DNA of 64,000 nucleotides from Kaistia sp. 32K. Its GTDB lineage: Bacteria > Pseudomonadota > Alphaproteobacteria > Rhizobiales > Kaistiaceae. The notes beneath the pieces were generated by a model. It saw only the letters and a program-made list of their open reading frames with translations, did no database searches and was not told the DNA's origin. Shown here in pieces: positions 53,112 through 62,158 of this stretch (position 1 is its first letter; every line of letters starts with the position of its first letter). The translations under genes were made by a program, and so were the position numbers. The stretch lies in contig NZ_AP024269.1 in the NCBI RefSeq assembly GCF_016629525.1, positions 1,054,001 to 1,118,000 of the forward strand, written 5' to 3'.

Positions 53112-54626
53112 ATGATGATGTTCAAGCTACCGAAGTCCCGGCAAGCCCTGCCACGTCGCGCCACGCTCGCCTTTGCCCTGTTGGGAATGATGACGGCGGG
53201 CAGCGCCGCCGAAACCCTGACGCTGGCGGTCGCGCTCGACAACGGCTCCTTCGACCCGGCCATCGTCGAGAACGGACCGAGGGCCCAGTATTGGTCGGCC
53301 GTCTACGACACGCTGCTGCTGATGCGGCCCGACGGCTCCATCACCGGCAATCTGGCCGAGAGCTATGAGTACAGCAAGGACAACACGGTCCTGACCCTGA
53401 AGCTGCGGCCGGGCGTGAAGTTCACGGATGGAACGCCGTTCAACGCCGCCGCGGTCAAGGCCAATGTCGAGCATCTGCGCGGCGGAAGCGGCCAGAACAG
53501 CTTCATGGTCGGCTCGGTCGCCGACATCGTGATCGTCGACGACCTTACGGTCGAACTGCACTTGAGCGCCGCCAATCCGGCCCAGCTCACCTACCTCACC
53601 ATGGCCGGCGGCGTCATGGGCAGTCCGGCTGCCCTGGGCAAAGAGGAGATCATCTCCGTTCCCGTCGGCTCAGGGCCCTATGTGCTGGACACCGGCAATT
53701 CCACGCGGGGCGCGCGATACACCTTTGTGCGGAACCCCGACTACTGGAACCGGGACGCCTTTCCCTATGACGAGGTCGTTCTGATCCCCATGGGCGAAAT
53801 CACCGCCCGGATGAACGCCTTGCGCTCCGGTCAGGTCAATGGCGCGCAGGGCACGGCCCAGACCGCGGCCGAGGCCGAGTCTTCGGGTCTTGTTGTCAAT
53901 CGCACGCCGATCGACCGGCACGGCTTGATCCTCGCCGATCGCAACGGCGTGCTGGTACCGGCCCTGGCCGATGTGCGGGTGCGGCAGGCGATCAACTATG
54001 CCATCGACGGCGAGGGTCTGCTTGCCGCCATCCAGCGCAAACTAGGCCATCATTCGACGCAGGTGTTCCAGCTGAACAGCGCTGCCTATCTGCCCGAGCT
54101 CGACAAGCGTTATCCCTTCGACCCGGACAAGGCTCGTGCGCTGCTGGCCGAGGCCGGCTATGCGAACGGCTTCGAGTTGAAGTTGCCCGAGAACCCGACC
54201 GTCGCCGCGAACCCGATCATCGCGCAGCAACTGGCCGACGTCGGGATCCGGGTCGTGTGGGACAAGGTCGTCTCGGAGAACTACGTCACGGAAGCGCAGT
54301 CCAAGCGCTATGGCGCCTTTTGGATGTCGCTGAGCACGGGCAATCCGTGGTGGGATGTCACCAAGCAGATCTCCGCGGCAGGTCCGTGGAACCCCTTCGA
54401 CAGTTCCACTCCGGAGCTCGATGCACTGCTCGCCCAGGCCCGCAGCGCCAGCGGCGCGGACTATGACGCCCTGATGCAGAAGATCAACACGTACGTGACC
54501 GAAAATGCCTGGTTCAATATCTGGTACCAGGCCGACGCGGTCTACTTCTCCTCACCCGACGTGACGGTCACCATGCACCCTCAGAACGTCGTTCCCTATA
54601 TCCGCGACTTCGCGCCGGCGCGGTAG
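53112..54626 (+). CDS. Family-5 binding protein of the third peptide-type importer
   Basis: This SBP_bac_5 periplasmic protein is about 504 residues. I choose the ATG at 53112, first of three in a row, because GGAGGA stands eight bases upstream. A Sec signal ends near SAA-E at about residue 33. Family features include LKLRPGVKFTDGTPFNAA and GSGPYVLD. It lies between two hairpins that probably raise its message over its neighbours. The neighbouring lyase and dehydrogenase point to a sugar-acid-like ligand. Confidence 0.9.
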   Translation: MMMFKLPKSRQALPRRATLAFALLGMMTAGSAAETLTLAVALDNGSFDPAIVENGPRAQYWSAVYDTLLLMRPDGSITGNLAESYEYSKDNTVLTLKLRPGVKFTDGTPFNAAAVKANVEHLRGGSGQNSFMVGSVADIVIVDDLTVELHLSAANPAQLTYLTMAGGVMGSPAALGKEEIISVPVGSGPYVLDTGNSTRGARYTFVRNPDYWNRDAFPYDEVVLIPMGEITARMNALRSGQVNGAQGTAQTAAEAESSGLVVNRTPIDRHGLILADRNGVLVPALADVRVRQAINYAIDGEGLLAAIQRKLGHHSTQVFQLNSAAYLPELDKRYPFDPDKARALLAEAGYANGFELKLPENPTVAANPIIAQQLADVGIRVVWDKVVSENYVTEAQSKRYGAFWMSLSTGNPWWDVTKQISAAGPWNPFDSSTPELDALLAQARSASGADYDALMQKINTYVTENAWFNIWYQADAVYFSSPDVTVTMHPQNVVPYIRDFAPAR

Positions 54627-54645
54627 TTCCCAGCGGTTCTCGGAC

Positions 54646-54677
54646 GGAGCGATCCCGGTCCCCTCCGGGGTCGCTCC
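54646..54677 (+). other. Hairpin between binding-protein and permease genes
   Basis: GGAGCGATCCCGG and CCGGGGTCGCTCC form a 13-base-pair stem (one G-U pair) with a six-base loop, 19 bases after the stop. It resembles attenuating or protective stems after binding-protein genes. Confidence 0.55.
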
Positions 54678-54699
54678 TGCAATTCGGAAAGGAACGGGG

Positions 54700-55641
54700 A
54701 TGACCGGCTTTGTCGTCCGAAAACTCGCTTCTGTCGCGCTGCTGCTCCTCGCCATCACGGCCGTGGCCTATGTCCTGATCTATAGCGGCGGCGCCAACAT
54801 CTCGCGCTCGATCCTGGGAGAGCTGGCCACCTCGGAGCAGGTGGCGGCCAAGAATGCGGAACTCGGCCTGGATAAACCGCTGCCGGTTCAGTACGGCAAC
54901 TGGCTTGCCGGCGCGATCCGGGGCGATTTCGGCCGTTCCTGGTTCAGCTCCGAGCGCGTGTCCGATGCGATTCTGTCGCGCCTCGGCGTCACTCTCTCCA
55001 TCGTCTTCGCAGCCATCCTGGTATGCACGTTCATCAGCATCGCGATGGGCGCCTTTGCCGCCGTCCGGCGCGGTTGGTGGGACAGGGCCGTCCAGATCGT
55101 CGCGGTCGGAGGCGAGGCCCTGCCGAATTTCTGGGTAGGCCTGCTTCTGGTCGCCACCTTCGCGATTTCCATGCGCGTCTTCCCCGCCACCGGTTTCATC
55201 CCGATCACCCGGTCCCCGCTCGGCTGGCTCAGCACGATCGCCCTGCCGGTGACCGCCCTGGTGATCGGCGGCGTGGCCTCGGCGGCCGCGCAGGTTCGCG
55301 GCGCGCTGATCGACGTGTTGAACCGCGACTATATCCGCACCCTGCGGGCACGCGGTTTGCCGGAGAGCCGTGTGATCCTGCGCCACGCGCTTCGCAACGC
55401 GGCGCCTGCCGCCATCACCGTTCTGTCCCTGCAGTTCATCGGCATGATCGGCGGAGCCGTGATGATCGAGAAGGTCTTTGCCCTGCCCGGAATGGGCACC
55501 CTGGCCATCGAAGCCACGGTGCGCGGCGATATTCCGGTCATTATGGGTGTTCTCATCACCATGGTGCTGATCGTGGTCATCGTGAATCTCTTCGTCGATC
55601 TGGCCAATGCGTGGTTGAACCCGAAAGCGAGGGCGGCGTGA
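54700..55641 (+). CDS. Peptide-type ABC importer permease, DppB-like (third importer)
   Basis: This 313-residue DppB-family permease has the N-terminal helix, periplasmic segment ending RGDFGRSWF and C-terminal EKVFALPGMGTLAIEA. GGAAAGGAACGGGG precedes the ATG. The loop motif after the first helix, usually PGDP, reads YSGGAN, as in some glutathione- or glycoside-type relatives. Its stop overlaps the fused permease-ATPase gene start (GTGA). Confidence 0.9.
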   Translation: MTGFVVRKLASVALLLLAITAVAYVLIYSGGANISRSILGELATSEQVAAKNAELGLDKPLPVQYGNWLAGAIRGDFGRSWFSSERVSDAILSRLGVTLSIVFAAILVCTFISIAMGAFAAVRRGWWDRAVQIVAVGGEALPNFWVGLLLVATFAISMRVFPATGFIPITRSPLGWLSTIALPVTALVIGGVASAAAQVRGALIDVLNRDYIRTLRARGLPESRVILRHALRNAAPAAITVLSLQFIGMIGGAVMIEKVFALPGMGTLAIEATVRGDIPVIMGVLITMVLIVVIVNLFVDLANAWLNPKARAA

Positions 55642-57440
55642 GCACGACGGATCTACAGGCTTCGGCCCCTTCGCTCCCCAGCGTTGCCCGGGGCCGCGCG
55701 GTGCTTCGGCGGTTCCTCAGCAATCCGCTGGCGCTGATTGCCAGCACGCTTTTTCTTCTCATCGTCCTCACGGCGGTGCTCGCGCACTGGATTGCCCCCT
55801 TTGGCCCGAACTACACGCGGCTCGCGTTGGTCACGGCGCCGCCGGGTGGCGAATTCTGGCTCGGTGGCGACGGGGCGGGACGCGACGTTCTGAGCCGGCT
55901 TATCTATGCCAGTCGGCTGACCCTGTCCGGCTCCTTTCTGACCGTCATCGTCGCGGCCACTCTGGGCGTCAGCACCGGCCTGATTGCCGGTTATTTCGGC
56001 GGCTGGTTCGAACGCGTCGGCGACTGGCTCGCGAACTTCCTTATCGTTCTGCCCGGCACGATCGTGCTCGTGGCCATGTTCACGCTGATCGGGCCCAACA
56101 TCTTCATCACCATGGTGGTGCTGGGCATCCTGATCGCGCCGAACTTCTTCCGGCTGGTGCGCAATCTCGTCCTGTCGGTGCGCAGCGAACTCTATGTCGA
56201 CGCCGCGCGCGTGTCCGGCTTGTCCGATGCGCGCATCATTCGGCGGCACATTCTGCCCGTCGTCCGCGCGCCGATCATCATCATGGCGGCTTCCGTTTGG
56301 GGCATCGCGATCGTTGTGCAGGCCGGCCTCGAATTCATCGGGCTGGGCGATCCTTCCACCCCGACCTGGGGCAGCATGCTGCTCGACGCCTACAACAACA
56401 TCTACATTGGCCGACATCTGCTTCTGCCGCCGGGGGTGATGATCGGCGTTACCGTCGGTTCGCTGATCCTCATCGGCAATGCCCTGCGCGATGCCCTCAA
56501 CGGCGATGACGTCCTGCCGCGAGTTCGGCGGACGGCAGCCATTCCGGCATCGGCAAGTGCGCCGGCGACACAATCCGCACCCGACGCCTTGCTGGAGGTT
56601 AGCGGCCTGTCAGTCGGCTATGCCGGGCGGGACGGCAACACGACGACGGTCGTGAAATCCGTCAGCTTCACCATTGCCCGCGGCGAGATCCTCGGCCTCG
56701 TGGGCGAATCTGGGTCCGGCAAGACCCAGACGGCTCTCAGCATCCTGCGGCTGCTGCCCGAAGGCGGGAAGGTAACCGGCGGCAGCATCTGGCTGGAAGG
56801 CCAGAACCTGATCGATGTCCCGGAAAGCCAGATGCAGGCCATCCGCGGCCGGCGCATCGGCTATATCCCGCAGGAGCCTATGAGCAATCTCGATCCGCTC
56901 TTCCGGATCGGCGATCAGCTCTGCGAGCCCCTGCAGGTGGTTGGCGGTCTCTCGCGTCGGCAGGCCGAGGAAAAGGCCCTGGCCTTGCTCGAGCGCGTCG
57001 GCATCGCCGATCCGCGTCGTGCCTTCCGGAGCTATCCGCATCAGATCAGCGGCGGCATGGCGCAGCGCGTGCTGATTGCCGGCGCGCTTTCCTGCGATCC
57101 CGACCTGCTGATCGCCGACGAGCCGACCACCGCGCTCGACGTCACCGTGCAGGCCGAGATCCTCGATCTCATTCGCGATCTCAAGGCGGAGCGCAATCTC
57201 GGCGTGCTCCTGGTGACGCACAATTTCGGCGTCGTGGCCGATCTCTGCGACCGGGTCGCGGTGATGCGCGCTGGTGAGATCGTGGAGCAACGCCCGGTTC
57301 TCGACATCTTCGCCCAGCCACAACACGACTATACGCGCACGCTCCTGGGCTCGACATTGGAGGGCGCACCCCTTCGTCCGCCGCTGGTTCCGCGCCCGCC
57401 ACGCCAGACCCTTGCCTTGACCCAGGAGGTCACGTCTTGA
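55638..57440 (+). CDS. Fused DppC-like permease and DppD-like ATPase
   Basis: This is a single 600-residue polypeptide, GTG start at 55638 overlapping the DppB-like stop. Residues 1-300 form a DppC permease with LGGDGAGRDVLSR and GLGDPSTPTWGSM. After an alanine-rich linker (around residues 300-320), residues 320-600 form an ATPase with GESGSGKTQ, ISGGMAQR, LLIADEPTT and VTHNF. The C-terminal cysteine element of DppD is missing. The following gene supplies a separate DppF-like ATPase, so the complex would have one fused and one free ATPase. Confidence 0.9.
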   Translation: MSTTDLQASAPSLPSVARGRAVLRRFLSNPLALIASTLFLLIVLTAVLAHWIAPFGPNYTRLALVTAPPGGEFWLGGDGAGRDVLSRLIYASRLTLSGSFLTVIVAATLGVSTGLIAGYFGGWFERVGDWLANFLIVLPGTIVLVAMFTLIGPNIFITMVVLGILIAPNFFRLVRNLVLSVRSELYVDAARVSGLSDARIIRRHILPVVRAPIIIMAASVWGIAIVVQAGLEFIGLGDPSTPTWGSMLLDAYNNIYIGRHLLLPPGVMIGVTVGSLILIGNALRDALNGDDVLPRVRRTAAIPASASAPATQSAPDALLEVSGLSVGYAGRDGNTTTVVKSVSFTIARGEILGLVGESGSGKTQTALSILRLLPEGGKVTGGSIWLEGQNLIDVPESQMQAIRGRRIGYIPQEPMSNLDPLFRIGDQLCEPLQVVGGLSRRQAEEKALALLERVGIADPRRAFRSYPHQISGGMAQRVLIAGALSCDPDLLIADEPTTALDVTVQAEILDLIRDLKAERNLGVLLVTHNFGVVADLCDRVAVMRAGEIVEQRPVLDIFAQPQHDYTRTLLGSTLEGAPLRPPLVPRPPRQTLALTQEVTS

Positions 57441-58264
57441 ACACGCTGCACGATGCGAGCGGGATCTCCGATCTCCTGGAAGTGAAGGACGTGGTCGTCC
57501 ACTACGGGCGCTATCTCGCGCTCCGGAACGTGTCGATCTCGATCGCTCCGGGGGAGACCCTGGGTCTGGTCGGGGAGTCGGGATCCGGCAAAAGCACGCT
57601 GGGGCGTGCCGTGCTCGGGCTCGCCCAGGTCTCCTCCGGCAGCATCCGCTATCTCGGTCGCGAGATCAGTCAACTCGGCCGGGCCGGGCGCAAGCAATTG
57701 TCCCGCGAGATCCAGGTGGTGTTTCAGGATCCCTATACATCGCTGAACGCCATGCTCACGGTGGGTGACATCCTGGTCGAACCCTTGCTCGTTCAGGGTA
57801 TTTCCGGCGTCGAGGCCCGCCGACGGGTTCAGGAGCTGCTCGACCAGGTAAGACTGCCGTCCGATGCCGCCAGCCGCTTGCCGCGCGAGTTTTCCGGCGG
57901 TCAGCGGCAGCGAATTGCCATTGCCCGGGCCCTGGCGATCAATCCGCAGCTGATCGTCTGCGACGAACCGGTCAGCGCCCTCGACCTGTCAACGCAGGCC
58001 CGCGTGCTCGACCTCTTCATCGAGATCCAGGAGCGTACCGGCGTCGCCTATCTCTTCATCACGCATGACCTTGCCGTCGTGCGTGCGATCAGTCACCGGG
58101 TGGCTGTGATGAACAAGGGAGAGATCGTCGAACAAGGCCCGGCCGACTTGGTCACCAGCACCCCCCGACAGCACTATACCAAACGGCTGCTGGCGGCGGC
58201 GCCGGTGCCCGATCCCGTCGCCCAGGCGGAACGCCGCCGGGAGCGGTTGGCGCTGGAAGGCTAG
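57437..58264 (+). CDS. Peptide-type ABC importer ATPase, DppF-like (third importer)
   Basis: This 275-residue ATPase has [29 protein letters not shown] and ITHDL, all intact. It lacks the oligo_HPY tail, so it is short for DppF. The TTG start at 57437 overlaps the previous stop (TTGA), and AGGAGG lies seven bases upstream. It is the last gene of the plus-strand operon; only five bases separate it from the convergent dehydrogenase gene. Confidence 0.92.
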   Translation: MNTLHDASGISDLLEVKDVVVHYGRYLALRNVSISIAPGETLGLVGESGSGKSTLGRAVLGLAQVSSGSIRYLGREISQLGRAGRKQLSREIQVVFQDPYTSLNAMLTVGDILVEPLLVQGISGVEARRRVQELLDQVRLPSDAASRLPREFSGGQRQRIAIARALAINPQLIVCDEPVSALDLSTQARVLDLFIEIQERTGVAYLFITHDLAVVRAISHRVAVMNKGEIVEQGPADLVTSTPRQHYTKRLLAAAPVPDPVAQAERRRERLALEG

Positions 58265-58269
58265 CCGCG

Positions 58270-59394
58270 CTAGTTCGGCGTCAGGCGCAGCAGTCGTCCG
58301 GGGTTGTCGTCCTCGATGACCCAGAGCGCGCCGTCGGGGCCGACGGCGACGTCGCGGATCCGGGCGCCCATGTCCCACCGGTCGGCTTCGTCCGCGCCGC
58401 CCTTGTCGTCGAAGGTCACGCGGACGAGGGCGGAGGCGGCGAGGCCGCCGATGAAGGCGGAGCCGCGCCAGTTCGGGAACATCGTTCCCTCGTAGAAGGC
58501 AAGACCCGCCGGGCCGATGACGGGTGTCCAGTACAGCACGGGCGCCGTGAATTCCGGTCGCGTCGCGTGGCGCGGGATGGGCGTGCCGTTGTAGTTGTCG
58601 CCGTTCGAAACGAGCGGCCAGCCATAATTGCGGCCGGGCTCGATCCGGTTCAGCTCGTCGCCGCCGCGCGGGCCCATTTCGTGCAGCCAGAGCTCGCCGT
58701 CCGGCGCGAAGGCGAGGCCGTAGGGATTGCGATGGCCGGTGGTCCAGGTCTGCGCCGGCACGCCGCCCTCCCTGGCATGCGGATTGTCGGCCGGCGTCGA
58801 TCCGTCCAGGTTGAGGCGAAGCAGCTTGCCGCGCGCCTGGGCCGGATCCTGCGCCGTCTCTGGCCGCATGCGATCGCCCACGGTCAGGAAGAGGTGCTTG
58901 CCGGCCGGATCGAAGGCGATGATGCCGCCGGGCTGTCCGCCGCCCCCGGCCGGCGTCTGCCGCCAGATGACCTCGAAATCGTCCAGGCTGGCCTTGTTCG
59001 GCGCGGTCGCGAGGGTGGCGCGCGCCAGCGCCAGCCGGCTGCCTTCTCCGGCCGGCTCGACATAGGTGATGTAGATCTTTCCGTCCGACCGGAAGCCGGG
59101 CGACACGGCGACGTCCAGGAGCCCGTTCTGGCCGCCGGCGGCGACCTTCGGAACGTTGGCGACCCGGGTCTTGCGGCCGTTCCGCGTCACCAGGAAGAGC
59201 TTGCCGGGCTTTTCGGTGACCAGCAGGTTGCCGTTCGGCAGGAAGGCGAGGGCCCAGGGCGTATCGAAGCGGGTGATCTCCTTGGCGACGAACGGTTTGG
59301 TCGGGTTCGTCGGACGGTCGCCCGCATTGATGCTCTCCGCCTGGGCCAGACCGGTCAGAGCCGCCCAGACCGCGATCGCCGCCAAGATCTTCAT
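58270..59394 (-). CDS. Periplasmic PQQ-type sugar/sorbosone dehydrogenase (GSDH family)
   Basis: This secreted six-bladed beta-propeller, about 374 residues, has a Sec signal of about 20 residues ending AQA-E. Motifs include ITRFDTPWALAFLPNG, QNGLLDVAVSPGF and TGHRNPYGLAFAPDGELW, typical of soluble aldose-sugar/sorbosone dehydrogenases that use PQQ. GGAAGGAACAG precedes the ATG at 59394. Whether it is catalytic or a related lactone-binding protein is uncertain. The IclR-SMP-30 regulator upstream on the same strand suggests sugar-acid or lactone sensing. Confidence 0.82.
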   Translation of the reverse strand: MKILAAIAVWAALTGLAQAESINAGDRPTNPTKPFVAKEITRFDTPWALAFLPNGNLLVTEKPGKLFLVTRNGRKTRVANVPKVAAGGQNGLLDVAVSPGFRSDGKIYITYVEPAGEGSRLALARATLATAPNKASLDDFEVIWRQTPAGGGGQPGGIIAFDPAGKHLFLTVGDRMRPETAQDPAQARGKLLRLNLDGSTPADNPHAREGGVPAQTWTTGHRNPYGLAFAPDGELWLHEMGPRGGDELNRIEPGRNYGWPLVSNGDNYNGTPIPRHATRPEFTAPVLYWTPVIGPAGLAFYEGTMFPNWRGSAFIGGLAASALVRVTFDDKGGADEADRWDMGARIRDVAVGPDGALWVIEDDNPGRLLRLTPN

Positions 59395-59438
59395 GCCTGT
59401 TCCTTCCAATCCGCCGCCGTCAAAGGGGCAATTCTGAA

Positions 59439-61076
59439 CTAGCCGTCGCCCGGCGCATAGTTCATCGGCGGCGGCGCGGTTCCCCGCACCGGCGCCTTGA
59501 CGGTCAGCAGCCGGCCCGACAAGGGCGCGTTCTCCAGAACCTCTCGCGCCAGATCCATACGGGCGGTCGTCACATGCAGGGTGCCGTCGGAGCCATCGGA
59601 AAAGGCCAGCCCTGTGGGCCGTGGCACGGGCAGGGCGATGACATGGTCGATCTCGCCGACATGGGTCAGCCGGGCAATGCTCCATCCATCGTATAACGCC
59701 ACCCACAATCGCCCATCCGCGTCCACAGCCAGTCCGTGCGGTTCGCCCGATGCCTTCGATATTCGAGCCAGAATGCGAGGATTGGGAGAGGCCTGCGTCA
59801 GCGAATAGATCAGGCCGCGTTGCGGCACGGAGGCGTACAGCGCGCCGCCGTCCGGAGACCAGACCATATGCTCGACATGGGCTGCGAGGCTCCAGCTTTC
59901 GACGATCTCGCCGCTGGGGGCGATCGTGCCGATCTTGGTTCTGGCTTCATATTCGCAATAAATCGCGCCGAACGGCGTTCCATCCGCGCGGACTGCCAGA
60001 CAGGTCAGGTTCTTCAACGGTTCGAACCGGCGCTCATGCGCCAATCCGTCGCCGTCCACCAACAGAAGCGCACCCTTGGCAAAGGCGACCGCATGCCGAC
60101 TTGTGTGTCCTACCGCATCGATGGCGACTTCCGACGTGAAGCCATGCGCGCGCGTCGTCGCTTCGCTCGAATGCAGGCGGGGGGCAAACCTGTCCGCCCA
60201 GTGCAGGCACTGTCGCCCGGCGTCCCAACTCGGCGACACGCCATGCAATGCGGGATCGCGATGGCCCGGATGCGCCGCAGGCCAGTCGGCCGGATGCGCC
60301 GGAGCCGGAACCGGATTGCGCAGGAGCTGGGCGATATCGTGCGCCACTTGCGCGACCTCCGGCCCGAGCCGCTCCACCCGCTCATTCGTTACGCGATAGG
60401 TTGGCCCGGCAAGGCTGATAGCGGCCACGGGGCGGCCGGTACTATCGAGGATCGGCGCACCCACGCAACGCGTCCCGATGGCCGCCTCCTCGTCGTCGAT
60501 TGCGTAGCCACGCTGGCGAATGATCCGTAATTGCGAGCGCAGGAGGTCTGGATCCGTGATGGAATGTTTCGTACTCGAGCGAAAATTCATTCGGGCGATG
60601 AGTGCCTCGACGTCGTGCTCTGGCAGGAAGGCCAGCACCGCCTTGCCCTGGCTGGTGGAATGAAGCGGTTTCCTGATGCCGAGCCGCGCGGCGTCCTTAT
60701 GCGGATGCGGACCCTCGAACTTGCCCAAGGCCAGCATCTGGTCGCCCTGGAGCACGCCGAGATGCGTTGTTTCGCCGGTGATGTCGCGCAATCGCCGCAA
60801 CTCGAGCGAGGCCGTCGTTACCAGATCTCCGGATGACCAGACGTTCTGGGCCAGCTCGATGAAGCGGAATCCCAGCGTGTAGGTGTTGCTCCTGGGATCA
60901 AGCCTGAGGAAGCCGTGCGCCGTGGCGGCGCTCAAAATGCGATACAGAGTGGCGCGCGGCCAGCCGGTCTGGCTGCTGAGGCCGGCGACCGTGACATCCC
61001 CCGGGCTTTGTCCCACGATGTCGAGCACGACAAAGAGCTTTCGAAGCAAAGCCGTGCCAGGAATGGTCTTTTCCAA
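59439..61076 (-). CDS. IclR regulator fused to an SMP-30/gluconolactonase-like domain
   Basis: This 545-residue protein with two parts has an N-terminal IclR unit (residues 1-255), including a winged helix (SSQTGWPRATLYRILSAA) and an IclR effector domain with HSTSQGKAVLAFLPE and AISLAGPTYRV. The C-terminal 280 residues form an SMP-30/gluconolactonase-like propeller with VDGDGLAHERRFEPL, CEYEARTKIG and GEPHGLAVDADGRLWVALY. The fusion would let the regulator bind, or hydrolyse, a lactone or sugar acid directly. The TTG start at 61076 has AAGGA about ten bases upstream. No other start is well placed. Confidence 0.87.
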   Translation of the reverse strand: MEKTIPGTALLRKLFVVLDIVGQSPGDVTVAGLSSQTGWPRATLYRILSAATAHGFLRLDPRSNTYTLGFRFIELAQNVWSSGDLVTTASLELRRLRDITGETTHLGVLQGDQMLALGKFEGPHPHKDAARLGIRKPLHSTSQGKAVLAFLPEHDVEALIARMNFRSSTKHSITDPDLLRSQLRIIRQRGYAIDDEEAAIGTRCVGAPILDSTGRPVAAISLAGPTYRVTNERVERLGPEVAQVAHDIAQLLRNPVPAPAHPADWPAAHPGHRDPALHGVSPSWDAGRQCLHWADRFAPRLHSSEATTRAHGFTSEVAIDAVGHTSRHAVAFAKGALLLVDGDGLAHERRFEPLKNLTCLAVRADGTPFGAIYCEYEARTKIGTIAPSGEIVESWSLAAHVEHMVWSPDGGALYASVPQRGLIYSLTQASPNPRILARISKASGEPHGLAVDADGRLWVALYDGWSIARLTHVGEIDHVIALPVPRPTGLAFSDGSDGTLHVTTARMDLAREVLENAPLSGRLLTVKAPVRGTAPPPMNYAPGDG

Positions 61077-61327
61077 GACTGTCGAATCCTTCCCGGATCA
61101 TGCGGTCCCCGTAGTCGATCCCGACAGGATAGGCTGCGAAATAGGCAATCTCAAAGGCCGGAGTCTATAGCGCTTCTCACGATGTGGACGGACGGCAACC
61201 GCATCCCTCTGTTGCTTGGGCATATGGGAAATGTTCGGCTCTGCGAACTCGATCGAGTCCCAGAGCCGATCATGGCGCGCGGCCTCTGTGACGGGCGGCA
61301 GGTCCGCGTCGGAAGCCGGCCGGCCGA

Positions 61328-62158
61328 TCAACCTTTGACGCCGCCCGTGACCGCGCCGTGGACGATGTATCTCTGGGCGAAGAAGAACAGGATCAGCGTC
61401 GGCAGCATCATCAGTACGCAGCCCGCCATGAGGTTTCCCCAGTCGGTCGTGTATTGCTGCACGAACATCTGAATTCCGACGGGAACAGTCAACGAGTTGG
61501 CGGTCCTCAGAAATACGCTCGCAATGAAGAACTCGTTGAACGCGGCGAGGAACGAGAAGACGGAGATCACCGCGACGCCAGGGCCCGAGAGCGGGATGAC
61601 GATCCTCCACAACGCCCCCAATTGCGAGCATCCGTCGATCCGCGCCGCCTCCTCGATCTCCGTGGGGATACTGTCGAAATAGGATCGCGACATCCAGGTG
61701 ACGAAGGGCAGGTTGAAGACGGTGCAGAGGATGATGACCGGTATCGGCGTGTTGATCGTGCCGAGCTCCCTGAAGATCGGGAAGACCGGGATGAGAACCA
61801 GCACGACCGGAAACATCTGCACGACGAACAGACTGTACGAGAAGACCGTCAGCAGCGGGCTGCGATAGCGCGACATCGCATAGCCTGCCAGCAGCGCCAG
61901 AACGGCGGACAGCACGGTCGTGCCGATGGCGATCGTCAGGCTGTTCGCGAGATAGGTGAAGAACGGCGTTCTCGCGAGCACAGTCTCGTAATTGGCCAGG
62001 GTCAGCGATGTCGGAATGACCCCGGCGGTGCTGGACATGTTCGAGGTCGTCTGGAACGACCCCAGGATCACCAGCATCACCGGAATGTTCATGAGCGCAA
62101 CGGCGGCCCAGGCGACGCCGCTGAGGGATAGTCGGGAATACCAAGTCATGCGGTTCAT
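61328..62158 (-). CDS. CUT1 sugar ABC importer permease, MalG-like (second sugar importer)
   Basis: This is a 276-residue inner-membrane permease with six helices and an EAA loop (EEAARIDGCSQLGALW) near residue 180, ending GAVTGGVKG. The ATG at 62158 overlaps the MalF-like stop (ATGA). The final gene of the visible operon; no ATPase follows within the window. The 251-base gap beyond shows no gene or recognisable element. Confidence 0.92.
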   Translation of the reverse strand: MNRMTWYSRLSLSGVAWAAVALMNIPVMLVILGSFQTTSNMSSTAGVIPTSLTLANYETVLARTPFFTYLANSLTIAIGTTVLSAVLALLAGYAMSRYRSPLLTVFSYSLFVVQMFPVVLVLIPVFPIFRELGTINTPIPVIILCTVFNLPFVTWMSRSYFDSIPTEIEEAARIDGCSQLGALWRIVIPLSGPGVAVISVFSFLAAFNEFFIASVFLRTANSLTVPVGIQMFVQQYTTDWGNLMAGCVLMMLPTLILFFFAQRYIVHGAVTGGVKG

